Below, piece by piece: positions 28,850 to 38,900 of a stretch of 64,000 nucleotides of DNA. This stretch comes from a virus: IMG/VR virus record IMGVR_UViG_3300035670_000052, positions 1 through 64,000 of that record; one strand, given 5' to 3'. Every line of letters begins with the position of its first letter. The stretch's first letter is position 1. The notes below the pieces were generated by a model that ran no database searches, had not been told where the DNA came from, and saw only the letters and a list, made by a program, of their open reading frames with translations. Both the position numbers and the translations under genes were made by a program.

Positions 28850-28955
28850 AATGTTAAGAAATCCTCATAATTCTTAACATTGTTCCTCTACCTAACCGAG
28901 ACCTATGGGGAGGTTAAACACAGTCTCTCATACCCACAATGGAGGGTGTTGTGGG
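28850..28955 (+). promoter_or_regulatory. Structured psbA leader (PhotoRC-like candidate)
   Basis: An 11-bp perfect helix AATGTTAAGAA/TTCTTAACATT (28850-28881) sits at the expected RNA 5' end. Further on CCCACAA/TTGTGGG (28933-28955) and GAGAC/GTCTC can pair. Conserved PhotoRC RNA motifs are known before psbA in marine cyanobacteria and phages; whether this is one is a suggestion from position, not a confirmed match. Confidence 0.5.
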
Positions 28956-29007
28956 AAATACTATACTATCCAGTTCCCCCTGGACTTTATTTACCCTTTA
29001 ACGAAAA

Positions 29008-30300
29008 ATGACTGCTACTATTGCTACACGCCGTTCTGGCGAAAACCTCTGGGAACAATTTTGCCAGTGGGTTACTTCAACGAACAACCGTCTTTATGTC
29101 GGTTGGTTCGGAACTCTGATGATTCCTACATTGCTTGCTGCTACTGTATGTTTCATCGTCGCCTTCATTGCAGCCCCACCAGTGGACATTGATGGCATTC
29201 GTGAACCTGTTGCTGGTTCACTCATGTACGGAAACAACATCATCTCTGGTGCCGTTGTTCCAAGTTCTAATGCGATTGGATTGCATTTTTACGCAATCTG
29301 GGAAGCAACAAGTCTTGATGAATGGCTTTATAATGGCGGACCTTTCCAACTGATTGTGTTCCACTTCCTCATTGGCATCTATTGCTATATGGGTCGTGAA
29401 TGGGAACTCTCATATCGTTTGGGTATGCGTCCTTGGATTATGGTTGCTTACAGTGCTCCTGTTGCTGCTGCATCTGCTGTATTCCTAGTATATCCTTTTG
29501 GACAAGGTTCATTCTCTGATGCGATGCCTCTTGGTATCTCTGGTACTTTCAACTATATGTTTGTGTTCCAGGCAGAGCACAATATCCTGATGCACCCATT
29601 CCATATGCTTGGAGTTGCTGGTGTCTTCGGTGGTTCTCTGTTCAGTGCTATGCACGGTTCTCTTGTTACTTCTTCACTGGTTCGTGAAACCACTGAAACT
29701 GAATCGCAGAACTACGGTTACAAGTTCGGTCAAGAAGAAGAGACTTATAACATCGTTGCTGCTCACGGTTATTTTGGTCGTCTAATCTTCCAATATGCAT
29801 CGTTCAACAACTCTCGTAGTCTTCACTTCTTCCTTGCTGCCTGGCCCGTTGTAGGCATCTGGTTTGCTGCTCTTGGTGTGAGCACCATGGCATTCAACCT
29901 GAATGGTTTCAACTTCAATCAGTCAATTCAAGATAGTCAAGGTCATGTTATTAACACTTGGGCGGACATCTTGAATCGTGCTGGACTCGGAATGGAAGTT
30001 ATGCATGAGCGTAGATTTGGGTATTGCGCTCTTTAAATCGGATGAATTGCTGGAAACCCCAAGTGGGCAATCAGCAGCCAAGTCTTAGATACATCTAAGA
30101 AAGGTTCAGAGACTACCTGAGGAATAAAGTTTCCTTAATAACAGGGTTAGCGTCCGACACCAGAAATGGTGATGATATAGTCCAATCCTGGTAGTAATAC
30201 CAGATTTCAAGAGGTTTATAAGAATGCCCACAATTTCCCTCTTGACCTTGCATCAGTTGAAGCAACTCCTGTTGCCTTGACTGCTCCAACCATCGGTTGA
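29008..30300 (+). CDS. psbA: Photosystem II D1 protein, split by an intron
   Basis: Exon 1 is 29008-30012 (335 codons) and exon 2 is 30223-30300, giving 360 residues, the normal D1 length. Exon 1 begins [20 protein letters not shown] and carries the five-helix D1 fold, including [13 protein letters not shown]-type segments and the [16 protein letters not shown] quinone/iron region. Exon 2 encodes [19 protein letters not shown] and the mature C-terminus. Reading straight through exon 1 stops after a few intron codons (RFGYCAL). D1 turns over fast in light, so a phage copy keeps photosystem II repaired during infection. Codon use is more GC-rich than the neighbours, as expected for a host-derived gene. 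Confidence 0.97.
30013..30222 (+). mobile_element. Group I intron in psbA
   Basis: 210 bases without an ORF. P1 is GAGCGT (exon end) with GCGCTC (30026-30031), giving the diagnostic U-G pair at the 5' splice site; the last intron base is G30222. The core blocks P (AATTGCTGG), Q (AATCAGCAGCCAAG), R (GTTCAGAGACTA) and S (GATATAGTCC) are all present in order. It is self-splicing in type. The psbA intron of S-PM2 is very similar in size and position. Confidence 0.92.
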
Positions 30301-30310
30301 TATAATTAGG

Positions 30311-30342
30311 AGGAACTCTTCGGAGTTCCTTTTTTATAAATA
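30311..30342 (+). terminator. Terminator fused to a late promoter
   Basis: AGGAACTC/GAGTTCCT with a TTCG tetraloop and TTTTT ends psbA. The T tract runs directly into TATAAATA (30335-30342), a T4-type late promoter for the endonuclease gene. Confidence 0.8.
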
Positions 30343-30365
30343 ATTATGCACGAAAGAAAACACGA

Positions 30366-30794
30366 ATGACTAAACTTTACTCCGAACTTTATAGAAACTG
30401 CATGACCTGTGGCAAGGAAAAACTTGCTACGGATTTTTATGTGAGAAATAAAGTGAATATGGTTCGTCATTCATCTTGCAAAGAATGTGATAAAGCAAGG
30501 GTTAGAAAAAGACATCAAGATAATCCAGAACGCACAAGAAATAATGACCTAAAAAGAAACTATGGTATAACTCTCCAAGAACATCAGCAGATGTTTGACG
30601 AACAAAAAGGTGTTTGTGCTATTTGTAAAGGTGAAGGTGATGGTAAATGGAAAAAACTTTGTGTAGACCACGATCACGAAACTGGTAAAGTTCGTCAACT
30701 TCTTTGTAGGAATTGTAATATGGTATTGGGACAGGTTGGAGATAATATAAATCTTCTGGAGGAAATGATTAAATACTTACAAAAGCACTCATAA
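30366..30794 (+). CDS. HNH (endonuclease VII-type) homing endonuclease beside the psbA intron
   Basis: 142 residues. CMTCGKEKLATDFYVRNK and CKECDKARVRKR form an N-terminal zinc finger. CAICKGEGDG, LCVDHDHETGKVRQLLCRNC and NMVLGQVGDN make the endonuclease VII-like HNH core. In S-PM2 a free-standing enzyme, F-CphI, is encoded at the same place and cuts intronless psbA. This gene is the likely counterpart, spreading the intron during mixed infection. It has its own late promoter. Confidence 0.85.
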   Translation: MTKLYSELYRNCMTCGKEKLATDFYVRNKVNMVRHSSCKECDKARVRKRHQDNPERTRNNDLKRNYGITLQEHQQMFDEQKGVCAICKGEGDGKWKKLCVDHDHETGKVRQLLCRNCNMVLGQVGDNINLLEEMIKYLQKHS

Positions 30795-30796
30795 AA

Positions 30797-30871
30797 ATGC
30801 TACTCATCCTACTACTCTTCCAACTCTTTGGATTCTTCCTTTTCCTGATGTCCCTCACACAAGAACTTTAA
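30797..30871 (+). CDS. 24-residue hydrophobic peptide
   Basis: MLLILLLFQLFGFFLFLMSL followed by TQEL. It is a single hydrophobic helix starting two bases after the HNH stop. Too short to be sure; packing is the support. Confidence 0.4.
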   Translation: MLLILLLFQLFGFFLFLMSLTQEL

Positions 30872-30896
30872 TACATACAATAGTTACTCTTTAACT

Positions 30897-31058
30897 ATGA
30901 AAACCCTAACCTTCACAGAAGAACAAGTTAAACTTTTGGTAGATGCTGTGTGGATGCGCCAGAGATGTTTTATCGCAGGAGATAAAAGATTCAGAGAATA
31001 TGGGGAAATGCTGGATAACCTAACCAAAGATACGGAATATAAACCATCAAGATTTTGA
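30897..31058 (+). CDS. 53-residue small protein
   Basis: MKTLTFTEEQVKLLVDAVWM, then RQRCFIAGDKRFREYGEMLD.  Mostly helical. It precedes the metallophosphoesterase by two bases and is probably co-transcribed. Function unknown. Confidence 0.6.
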   Translation: MKTLTFTEEQVKLLVDAVWMRQRCFIAGDKRFREYGEMLDNLTKDTEYKPSRF

Positions 31059-31060
31059 TT

Positions 31061-31768
31061 ATGACTTACGATACAGTTTTTATTTCTGATGTACATTTGG
31101 GAACAAACAGATGCAATATCAAAAAGTTTTTACAGTTTTTAAAACAACTTAAAACAAAGAAGTTGGTGTTAGTCGGAGACATTATTGACATTGCTTGTTT
31201 GGAGACGCATCATACGCATTGGAAGAAAGATCATACAGAAGCTCTTCATCAAATTTTAAACCTTGCCAAGAAAGGCACAGAAATCGTTTATGTTTTAGGA
31301 AATCACGAAGGGCAGATTCGTCGTTACTGTGATTTTGAGCATAAGAATTTTAAAATGGTAAATGAATACACACATAAAGATTCGAAGGGTAATAAATTTC
31401 TTTGTGTGCATGGAGACAAGTATTCAGAGTATTCTTCTGGATCTTGGAAGCAACTGATATTCAATAAGGGATATGAATTCATCACACCATTGAGTTTGTT
31501 TCTAGAAAGATTCTTTCGTTTCTCATTGGTGTATGCTCTGAAGAATACCATTCGTGGAAAGAGATACATCAATCAATATGAGACTGATATTGCATCATAT
31601 TGTGTGCAAAGATATAAGAAGTATAATGGTGTAATCTGTGGGCATATTCATCACGCAAACATTCGTTACTTTAATAAACTTCTTTATATGTGCTGTGGTG
31701 ATTGGTGTGATACCTGCTCTGCGATTGTGGAGAAGAATGGAATCTATGCTCTTGAAAAATACAAATGA
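31061..31768 (+). CDS. Calcineurin-like metallophosphoesterase
   Basis: 235 residues. VFISDVHLGTNRC (D-x-H), LVLVGDIIDIACLE (GD), VLGNHEGQIRRYCD (GNH), FLCVHGDKYSEYSSG and GVICGHIHHANIRYF (GHxH) are the five metal-site motifs in order. Closest in pattern to LpxH/UDP-diacylglucosamine hydrolases and related phage phosphoesterases. The substrate (nucleotide, lipid sugar or RNA) cannot be told. Next gene overlaps by 4 bases. Confidence 0.85.
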   Translation: MTYDTVFISDVHLGTNRCNIKKFLQFLKQLKTKKLVLVGDIIDIACLETHHTHWKKDHTEALHQILNLAKKGTEIVYVLGNHEGQIRRYCDFEHKNFKMVNEYTHKDSKGNKFLCVHGDKYSEYSSGSWKQLIFNKGYEFITPLSLFLERFFRFSLVYALKNTIRGKRYINQYETDIASYCVQRYKKYNGVICGHIHHANIRYFNKLLYMCCGDWCDTCSAIVEKNGIYALEKYK

Positions 31769-31887
31769 TTAGTTCGGAGACACCTTATAAACTCGCAGAA
31801 ATTATAAGGGATACTTTTCCAAACCTTTACAGAAAACCAGAAGTACCTTATAATGAAGAAAAGAAATCAAAAGATGAAAAAGTATAA
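31765..31887 (+). CDS. 40-residue small protein
   Basis: MISSETPYKLAEIIRDTFPN, then LYRKPEVPYNEEKKSKDEKV. Overlaps the genes on both sides. Charged, soluble, unknown. Confidence 0.55.
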   Translation: MISSETPYKLAEIIRDTFPNLYRKPEVPYNEEKKSKDEKV

Positions 31888-32179
31888 TGAAGAATATTTT
31901 TCAGTGATTGACAAAAGAACTGGAAGAAAGATTGTTGATTGTGGTGATGAGATGGACGCACTGACAATGGTTTCCTTTGATTCACAAAACCGAACGATTA
32001 CAAGAAATAAGATTTTGATGAGTCCTGTGATTGATATAGAAATGCCAAAGGCACTTCCAACCAGTTTGATTGATACTACTGGTTATAAGGAGCATCAGGA
32101 CAATTGGATTGTGGATAAAATTAATGAACTGCCACAAATTAAACTTCCAGAAGGTCAAGGAGAACCTGTGGTGGTATGA
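31853..32179 (+). CDS. 108-residue protein of unknown function
   Basis: Starts MKKRNQKMKKYNEEYFSVID; an internal ATG at 31874 could be the real start and would reduce overlap with the previous gene. DCGDEMDALTMVSFDSQNR and the Pro-rich centre IDIEMPKALPTSLID are distinctive. No domain recognised. Confidence 0.6.
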   Translation: MKKRNQKMKKYNEEYFSVIDKRTGRKIVDCGDEMDALTMVSFDSQNRTITRNKILMSPVIDIEMPKALPTSLIDTTGYKEHQDNWIVDKINELPQIKLPEGQGEPVVV

Positions 32180-32373
32180 ACCATCGTAAACATAAACAAG
32201 CAGAGAATCTCAAAAAGAAAAAGATGTATACACCTGAGGGTTACGTTGGAGACCCCCCAGATGCTAAATGTCCACACTGCGGGGAATCTAAAAAATCTTG
32301 TTCTTATGTAAATAATTTAAGTCGTGCTTGGGCGAGAGATGCTTGTGCTAAAAAAAATTCAAAATCTTCTTGA
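32176..32373 (+). CDS. 65-residue zinc-ribbon-like protein
   Basis: MNHRKHKQAENLKKKKMYTP, then AKCPHCGESKKSC with a CxxC pair and a final Cys (DACAKKNSKSS), which may bind zinc. Basic overall, so nucleic-acid binding is possible. Coupled to the previous gene through ATGA. Confidence 0.6.
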   Translation: MNHRKHKQAENLKKKKMYTPEGYVGDPPDAKCPHCGESKKSCSYVNNLSRAWARDACAKKNSKSS

Positions 32374-32486
32374 AAGAGATAGTGACATAACATATTATGA
32401 TGAGTTTCATTATATTTTTATAACATTGTATGAATTAATAAAAGTTATTATTCGTAGAAATAAATAATTATAAGTCGCAGATACTT

Positions 32487-32858
32487 ATGGTTCCTCTCCA
32501 TTCGCCTCAAGACTATTTGTTTAATCTTTATGCGACAAATTCTGGAGAAGCAAAACGAATATGGAGAAAACATATTAAAGAACAATGGAATTATCAATGT
32601 GCTTATTGTGGATCTGTAGAAAATTTAACCATTGATCACATAGTTCCACAATCAAAGGGTGGAAAGGACATTACTAAAAATGTAGTCTGTTGTTGTCATT
32701 CTTGTAATCAAGATAAATCACATACCCCTTGGGAACAGTGGTACTTATCACAAGAATTTTTTTCTGAAGAAAGATATGAAAAAATAAATGATTGGATGAA
32801 ACCAGAACCTCCTACGAACTTGTTTACTTATAAGCAAAGAAAGACTATTTCCGGTTAG
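32487..32858 (+). CDS. HNH endonuclease
   Basis: 123 residues. CAYCGSVENLTIDHIVPQSK and CCHSCNQDKSHTPWEQWY form a zinc-bound HNH core closely like that of the HNH protein at 8506. The N-terminus is short. It sits directly before the fibre genes, a common place for phage homing endonucleases. Confidence 0.82.
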   Translation: MVPLHSPQDYLFNLYATNSGEAKRIWRKHIKEQWNYQCAYCGSVENLTIDHIVPQSKGGKDITKNVVCCCHSCNQDKSHTPWEQWYLSQEFFSEERYEKINDWMKPEPPTNLFTYKQRKTISG

Positions 32859-32907
32859 ATAAATAACTTTAATAAAGCACATACTCATAATCTAAGAGTA
32901 TTCTAGA

Positions 32908-35900
32908 ATGCCTGATATTAGAGTAAATGTAAATCCATCAAATGTTACTAATGTAAGAGTTGGCCCGGAAAATGCTATTAAAGTAGTATCTAGTGCTACT
33001 GGACCTTCTGGTGCTCAAGGAATTCAAGGCACTCAAGGATTTACTGGATCTGGTGATCAGGGTGTTCAGGGAACACCTGGAGGTTTTGCTGGTAAGGGAG
33101 ATCAAGGAGCTCAAGGTCTTCAGGGATATCAGGGGATTCAAGGACTTGGTGCCCAAGGACTTCGGGGTGATCAAGGTACTCAAGGTTTACAAGGTACTCA
33201 AGGTTTACAAGGAACTCAAGGATCACAAGGTACTCAAGGTGTTGGATCACAGGGTACTCAAGGTTTACAAGGAACTCAAGGATCACAAGGTACTCAAGGT
33301 GTTGGATCGCAGGGTACTCAAGGACTTCAGGGTTATCAAGGTACTCAAGGTTTACAAGGAACTCAAGGATCACAAGGTACTCAAGGACTTCAGGGTTATC
33401 AAGGTCTTCAAGGACTCCAAGGTTCTCAAGGATCACAAGGCACTCAAGGACTTCAAGGTGATCAAGGTATTCAGGGAACTCAAGGACTTCAGGGTTATCA
33501 AGGTCTTCAAGGACTCCAAAGTTCTCAAGGTCTTCAAGGACTCCAAGGTTCTCAAGGTTTACAGGGTTCTCAAGGTCTTCAAGGTACTCAAGGACTTCAG
33601 GGTGATCAAGGTATTCAAGGAATTCAAGGTTCACAAGGAATTAAGGGTGATCCTGGAATTGCTGGTGAAACATATTGGGAAAAAAATTCAACAGGAATTA
33701 ATACCTCTTCTAATGTTGGTATTGGAACTACAAATGCTCAATATACACTTTCTGTTACTAATAACACATCATCAACACAAGATCTATCAAATGTTCTTGC
33801 GGATTTTAGTGGAAATGTAAATTCATTTACCCAAGTCAATATTCGTAATGCGTTTTCTGGATCAAATTCATCATCTGATTTAGTTTTTACTGCAGATAAT
33901 GGTAATAATGAATTAAACTTTTTAAATCTTGGAATTAATAATACTGGATTTGGAACTGATACTTGGACTATTAATGGACCAACTGATGGATACTTATATG
34001 CTTCTGATGGTAATCTATCTTTGGGTGTTGGAAAAACTACATCATATCTTTCATTATTTTCTGGTGGAACATTAGCAGAAAATGAGAAAGTTAGATTTAC
34101 TAATAATGGAGTTGGTATTGGTACTACATTAACTCCAGCATTCCTTAATGTTTCTGGTGATGTTATTTTTGAAGGTGTAACAACTACAGAACTTCTTCGT
34201 GTAACACAACTTGGAACTGGTCCTGCTTTTCTTGTTGAACATGGATCACGTAATGATACAAATGCATTTACTATTTTAAACAGTGGTCAAGTTGGTATTG
34301 GTGTTCTGACTCCTGCTGAACAATATGTTCTAGAAGTTGATGGTGGAGATATAAGATTTGTAAAAGGAGGTGAAGGTGATGTTGTAATTACTCATGAAAA
34401 TTTAGTATCTAATGTACGTGCGGAAGGAACTGTCCAACTTGGTCTAGGTGCCAATGGACAAAATGATGCTATAAGAATTGACTTAAATCAAAACGTTGGT
34501 ATAGGTTCTACACTTCCAAAATCAAAATTGGATGTTACTGGAAATGCAAGAATTTCTGGTATTTTAACAGTTGGGTCTTCAAGTATTACTCTTGATGGTA
34601 ATACTAATATAATGAATGTTGGTGCTGGTGTTACACTTTATGGTAATACTGGGATTGTAAGTGCAACTAGTTTTTATGGTGATGGATCAAAATTAACTGG
34701 GGTCGGGTCATCACTTACTGTTAGTACCAGAACTGGATATGCTGGAATTAATAGTACTGATGCTATAACAAATGTAAGTGCTATTAGATTTGATAAAAAT
34801 ACTGGATTTGCAGTTACCGATCTTGGAAACGGTGAAGTTTTTGTTGAATTTGGAAGCACTTTTAAAACTTGGACTGTTGATGGGCAAACTTCACTTGAGG
34901 CAGTTGGTGAAGATACTGTTGAGTTTGTTGCTGGTCCTGGAATCGCAATTACAACTAGAGCTAGTGATCCTAAAAAAATAACTTTTTCAACAACTTCTGG
35001 TATTGGTTCAACAGGATCTCAAGGCACTCAAGGACTTCAAGGATCTATTGGTTCTCAAGGATTCCAAGGACTTCAAGGATCTATTGGTTCTCAAGGATTC
35101 CAAGGACTTCAAGGTGATCAAGGTATTCAAGGTATTCAAGGATTACAAGGTAGCCAAGGTCTTCAAGGTGATCAGGGATCTCAAGGATTACAGGGAACCC
35201 AAGGACTACAGGGTATTCAAGGTATTCAAGGTCTTCAAGGACTCCAAGGTGATCAAGGTATTCAGGGAACTCAAGGTCTTCATGGTGATCAAGGTACTCA
35301 AGGACTCCAAGGTTCTCAAGGATCACAAGGATCACAAGGCACTCAAGGACTTCAGGGTATTCAAGGTTTACAAGGTTTACAAGGTTTACAAGGAACTCAA
35401 GGTCTTCAGGGATCTCAAGGATTTCAAGGTCTCCAAGGTCTCCAAGGAACTGGTTCTCAGGGAAATCAAGGTCTTCAGGGAGTTGGGTCTCAAGGAAATC
35501 AAGGTCTTCAAGGTCTTCAAGGATCTATTGGTTCTCAAGGATTCCAAGGTCTTCAAGGTGATCAGGGTATTCAAGGTTCACAAGGAACTCAAGGTCTTCA
35601 AGGATCTATTGGTTCTCAAGGATTTCAAGGTCTTCAAGGTCCTATTGGACCAAAGGGTACTGATGGTACTTCTGTTACTATTAAAGGATCTTTGGCATTA
35701 ACTCCAGGTAATGAGCAAACACAATTAAATGATTCTGGAAACTCTTGGTATCCACCCCAAAGTGGAGATGGTGTTATTGATAGTAATACTGGAAATTTAT
35801 GGGTTTATAATGGTTCTACATGGAATAATGTTGGAAGTGTAAGAGGTCCTCAAGGAACTCAAGGAACTCAAGGATCACAAGGATCGCAAGGTAACCAAGG

Positions 35901-38900
35901 TCTTCAAGGTGATCGGGGAGTTCAGGGAACTCAAGGATTGCAAGGTCTTCAAGGTACTCAAGGACTTCAAGGTGATCAAGGTACTCAAGGTACTCAAGGT
36001 ACTCAAGGTATTGGATCCCAGGGTACTCAAGGGCTACAAGGTAATCAGGGAACTCAAGGTTTACAAGGTGATCAGGGTACTCAAGGATTACAGGGTACAC
36101 AAGGTTTACAAGGTGATCAGGGTACTCAAGGATTACAGGGTACACAAGGTTTACAAGGTGATCAGGGTACTCAAGGACTTCAGGGTACTCAAGGTGTAGG
36201 TACTCAAGGTACTCAAGGTACTCAAGGATTACAAGGTCTTCAGGGAACACAAGGTACTCAAGGACTGCAGGGTGATCAAGGTACTCAAGGATTACAGGGA
36301 ATTCAAGGTACTCAAGGTCATCAAGGAACCCAAGGATTCCAAGGTACTCAAGGATTACAAGGTCTTCAAGGTCTTCAAGGTCTTCAAGGTCTTCAAGGTC
36401 TTCAAGGTAATCAAGGAATTCAAGGATTACAAGGTACTCAAGGTGTTGGAGCGCAGGGTAATCAAGGTTTACAAGGATTGCAGGGTACTCAAGGATTGCA
36501 GGGTAATCAAGGTACTCAAGGACTACAAGGTAATCAGGGCACTCAAGGATTGCAAGGATTGCAAGGTAATCAGGGTACTCAAGGATTACAAGGCACTCAA
36601 GGTTTACAGGGTGTTCAAGGATTAAGTAATCAAGGTGTTCAAGGTTCTCAGGGATTACAAGGTACTCAAGGTCTTCAAGGTACTCAAGGTGTTGGATCGC
36701 AAGGTACTCAAGGATTGCAAGGTGATCAAGGTACTCAAGGTTTACAGGGATTTGAAGGTTCTCAAGGAACTCAAGGACTGCAAGGTAATCAGGGTACTCA
36801 AGGAGTTCAAGGACTCCAAGGTACTCAGGGTGTTGGATCACAGGGTTCTCAAGGACTTCAAGGACTTCAAGGTGATCAGGGTACTCAAGGCACTCAAGGT
36901 ACTCAAGGAGTTCAAGGTGATCAGGGTATTCAAGGATTAAGTAATCAAGGTGTTCAAGGTTCTCAAGGATTACAAGGTACTCAAGGATTGCAAGGTGACC
37001 AGGGAACTCAAGGTAATCAAGGTGTAGCTGGTCCAGTAGTAGGTTCTGCAAATCAGATTGTTTATAAGGATGCTTCTAATAATCCTACTGGTTCAAATAA
37101 TCTAACTTTTGATGGGAATAATCTCTTTGTTAATGGAAACATTACTATTGGTGGAACCACGGCATTTCTTGCAGTAAATGAACTTAAAGTAAAAGATAAA
37201 GATATTATAATTGGTATTACTACAGATGCTTTTGGAAATGATGTTTCAACTGATACGTCAGCAAATCATGGTGGTATCGCAATTGCTTCTACTGAAGGTT
37301 CTCCATTAGTTAATTTTCCAATATCCGGAATTAATAGTTTACCTACCACATATAAACAAATTATGTGGGTTAAAGGGGGAACTTATGGTGCTGAAACAGC
37401 AGATGCTTGGCTATTTAATTATGGTGTTGGTATTGGTTCTACTCAAGTTCCTAGTGGAGTTGTATTGTCTGTTGGAGGACCAATTAAATTTGATAGTACT
37501 ATTCGTGATATTTACAATAATGTTGGTATTGCAGGATCTATACTTATTTCAACAGGAATTGGAGTAAGTTGGGCAACTCCTTATGATGCTGGATTGCAAG
37601 GGTCACAAGGAACCCAAGGTCTTCAGGGATCACAAGGATCGCAAGGTAACCAAGGTACTCAAGGTGTTGGATCACAAGGTACTCAAGGTACTCAAGGTCT
37701 TCAAGGTGATCAAGGAATACAAGGTCTTCAAGGTTCTCAAGGACTTCAGGGAGATCAAGGTACTCAAGGTGCTCAAGGTTCAATTGGTTCTCAAGGAACT
37801 CAAGGATTCCAGGGAATACAAGGAAATCAAGGTCTCCAAGGTAATTTTGGTAATCAAGGAGTACAAGGAGCACAAGGATCTCAAGGAGTTCAAGGACTTC
37901 AGGGAGATCAAGGTACTCAAGGTGCTCAAGGTATTCAAGGTGGAATCGGTATAGGAACTACATCTTTATGGAAAGGTGTTAGACAAAGTTTTACCGCTGC
38001 TAATTTAACTGCGACTAGTTCTTGGACCAAATTTGTAGGCTATGCTTCCACAGACATAGATACGGATTCTTTTGCAAATGGAAATTATGGATATACTATA
38101 CCTGCTAATGTATCAAAAATAAAATTTACAGTAAGTGTCAGACCATCTTCTTCGGTAAGTAATCAATGGGCATTATATAAGGATGGTAATGTAGTTAGTC
38201 CTAGTGCATTTTTTATTGAAGCAGAATCTGGAGCTGGATATAGTAATGGTAGTGCGACAGGAGTTAGTGCAACATTAGATGTTTCTGAAGGTGAAATATT
38301 TGATCTTAGATATTTTGTATCATCAACTACTCCAACATGGACTGGATTTTTTGAAATGCAAGTTCTTGAAGGAAAACTTCTGGGAACATATTATGGTGGA
38401 ATAGGTCCACAAGGTACTCAAGGTCTCCAAGGTCTTCAAGGTGTTGGATCCCAGGGTACTCAAGGACTCCAAGGTGATCAAGGAATTCAAGGAGTTCAAG
38501 GATTCTTAAGTAACTTCCAAGGAACGCAAGGTATTCAAGGTTCTCAAGGTACTCAAGGACTTCAAGGTGATCAAGGTACTCAAGGAATGCAGGGTACTCA
38601 AGGAATGCAGGGTACTCAAGGAACCTTTATTCAAGGACTTCAAGGACTTCAAGGTGCTTCTATTCAAGGTGCTGCAGGATCTGGTGGTGGGGGTGGAGGA
38701 TCAATTGCTATTCTTGACGACACCTCTACAAATGATACATTTTATGTTGGTATTGCATCAACCACGACTGGAAATCTTGCGACTTTAAATGTATCCTCAT
38801 CTAAACTTACATTTAATCCATCAACAGGAAATCTTGTTGCGGGTGGTACAGTTACTGCAAACTCTGATGAAAGACTCAAGACAAATGTTAAGACGATTTC

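Noticed and set aside
29008-30036. psbA as a complete 342-codon gene with a short C-terminus
   Set aside because: The frame after MHER reads intron sequence; removing 30013-30222 restores the conserved D1 end exactly.
35816-37051. A 411-codon open frame antisense to the collagen-like gene, and similar long frames elsewhere in 32.9-38.8 kb
   Set aside because: They are produced by the triplet repeat of the fibre gene (Leu/Glu/Tyr-rich shadow patterns) and have no ribosome site or independent codon signal.
32908-38700. Regular short DNA repeats that might suggest a CRISPR array
   Set aside because: The periodicity is a 9-18 base coding repeat for Gly-X-Gln triplets inside one long ORF; there are no constant-length unique spacers.
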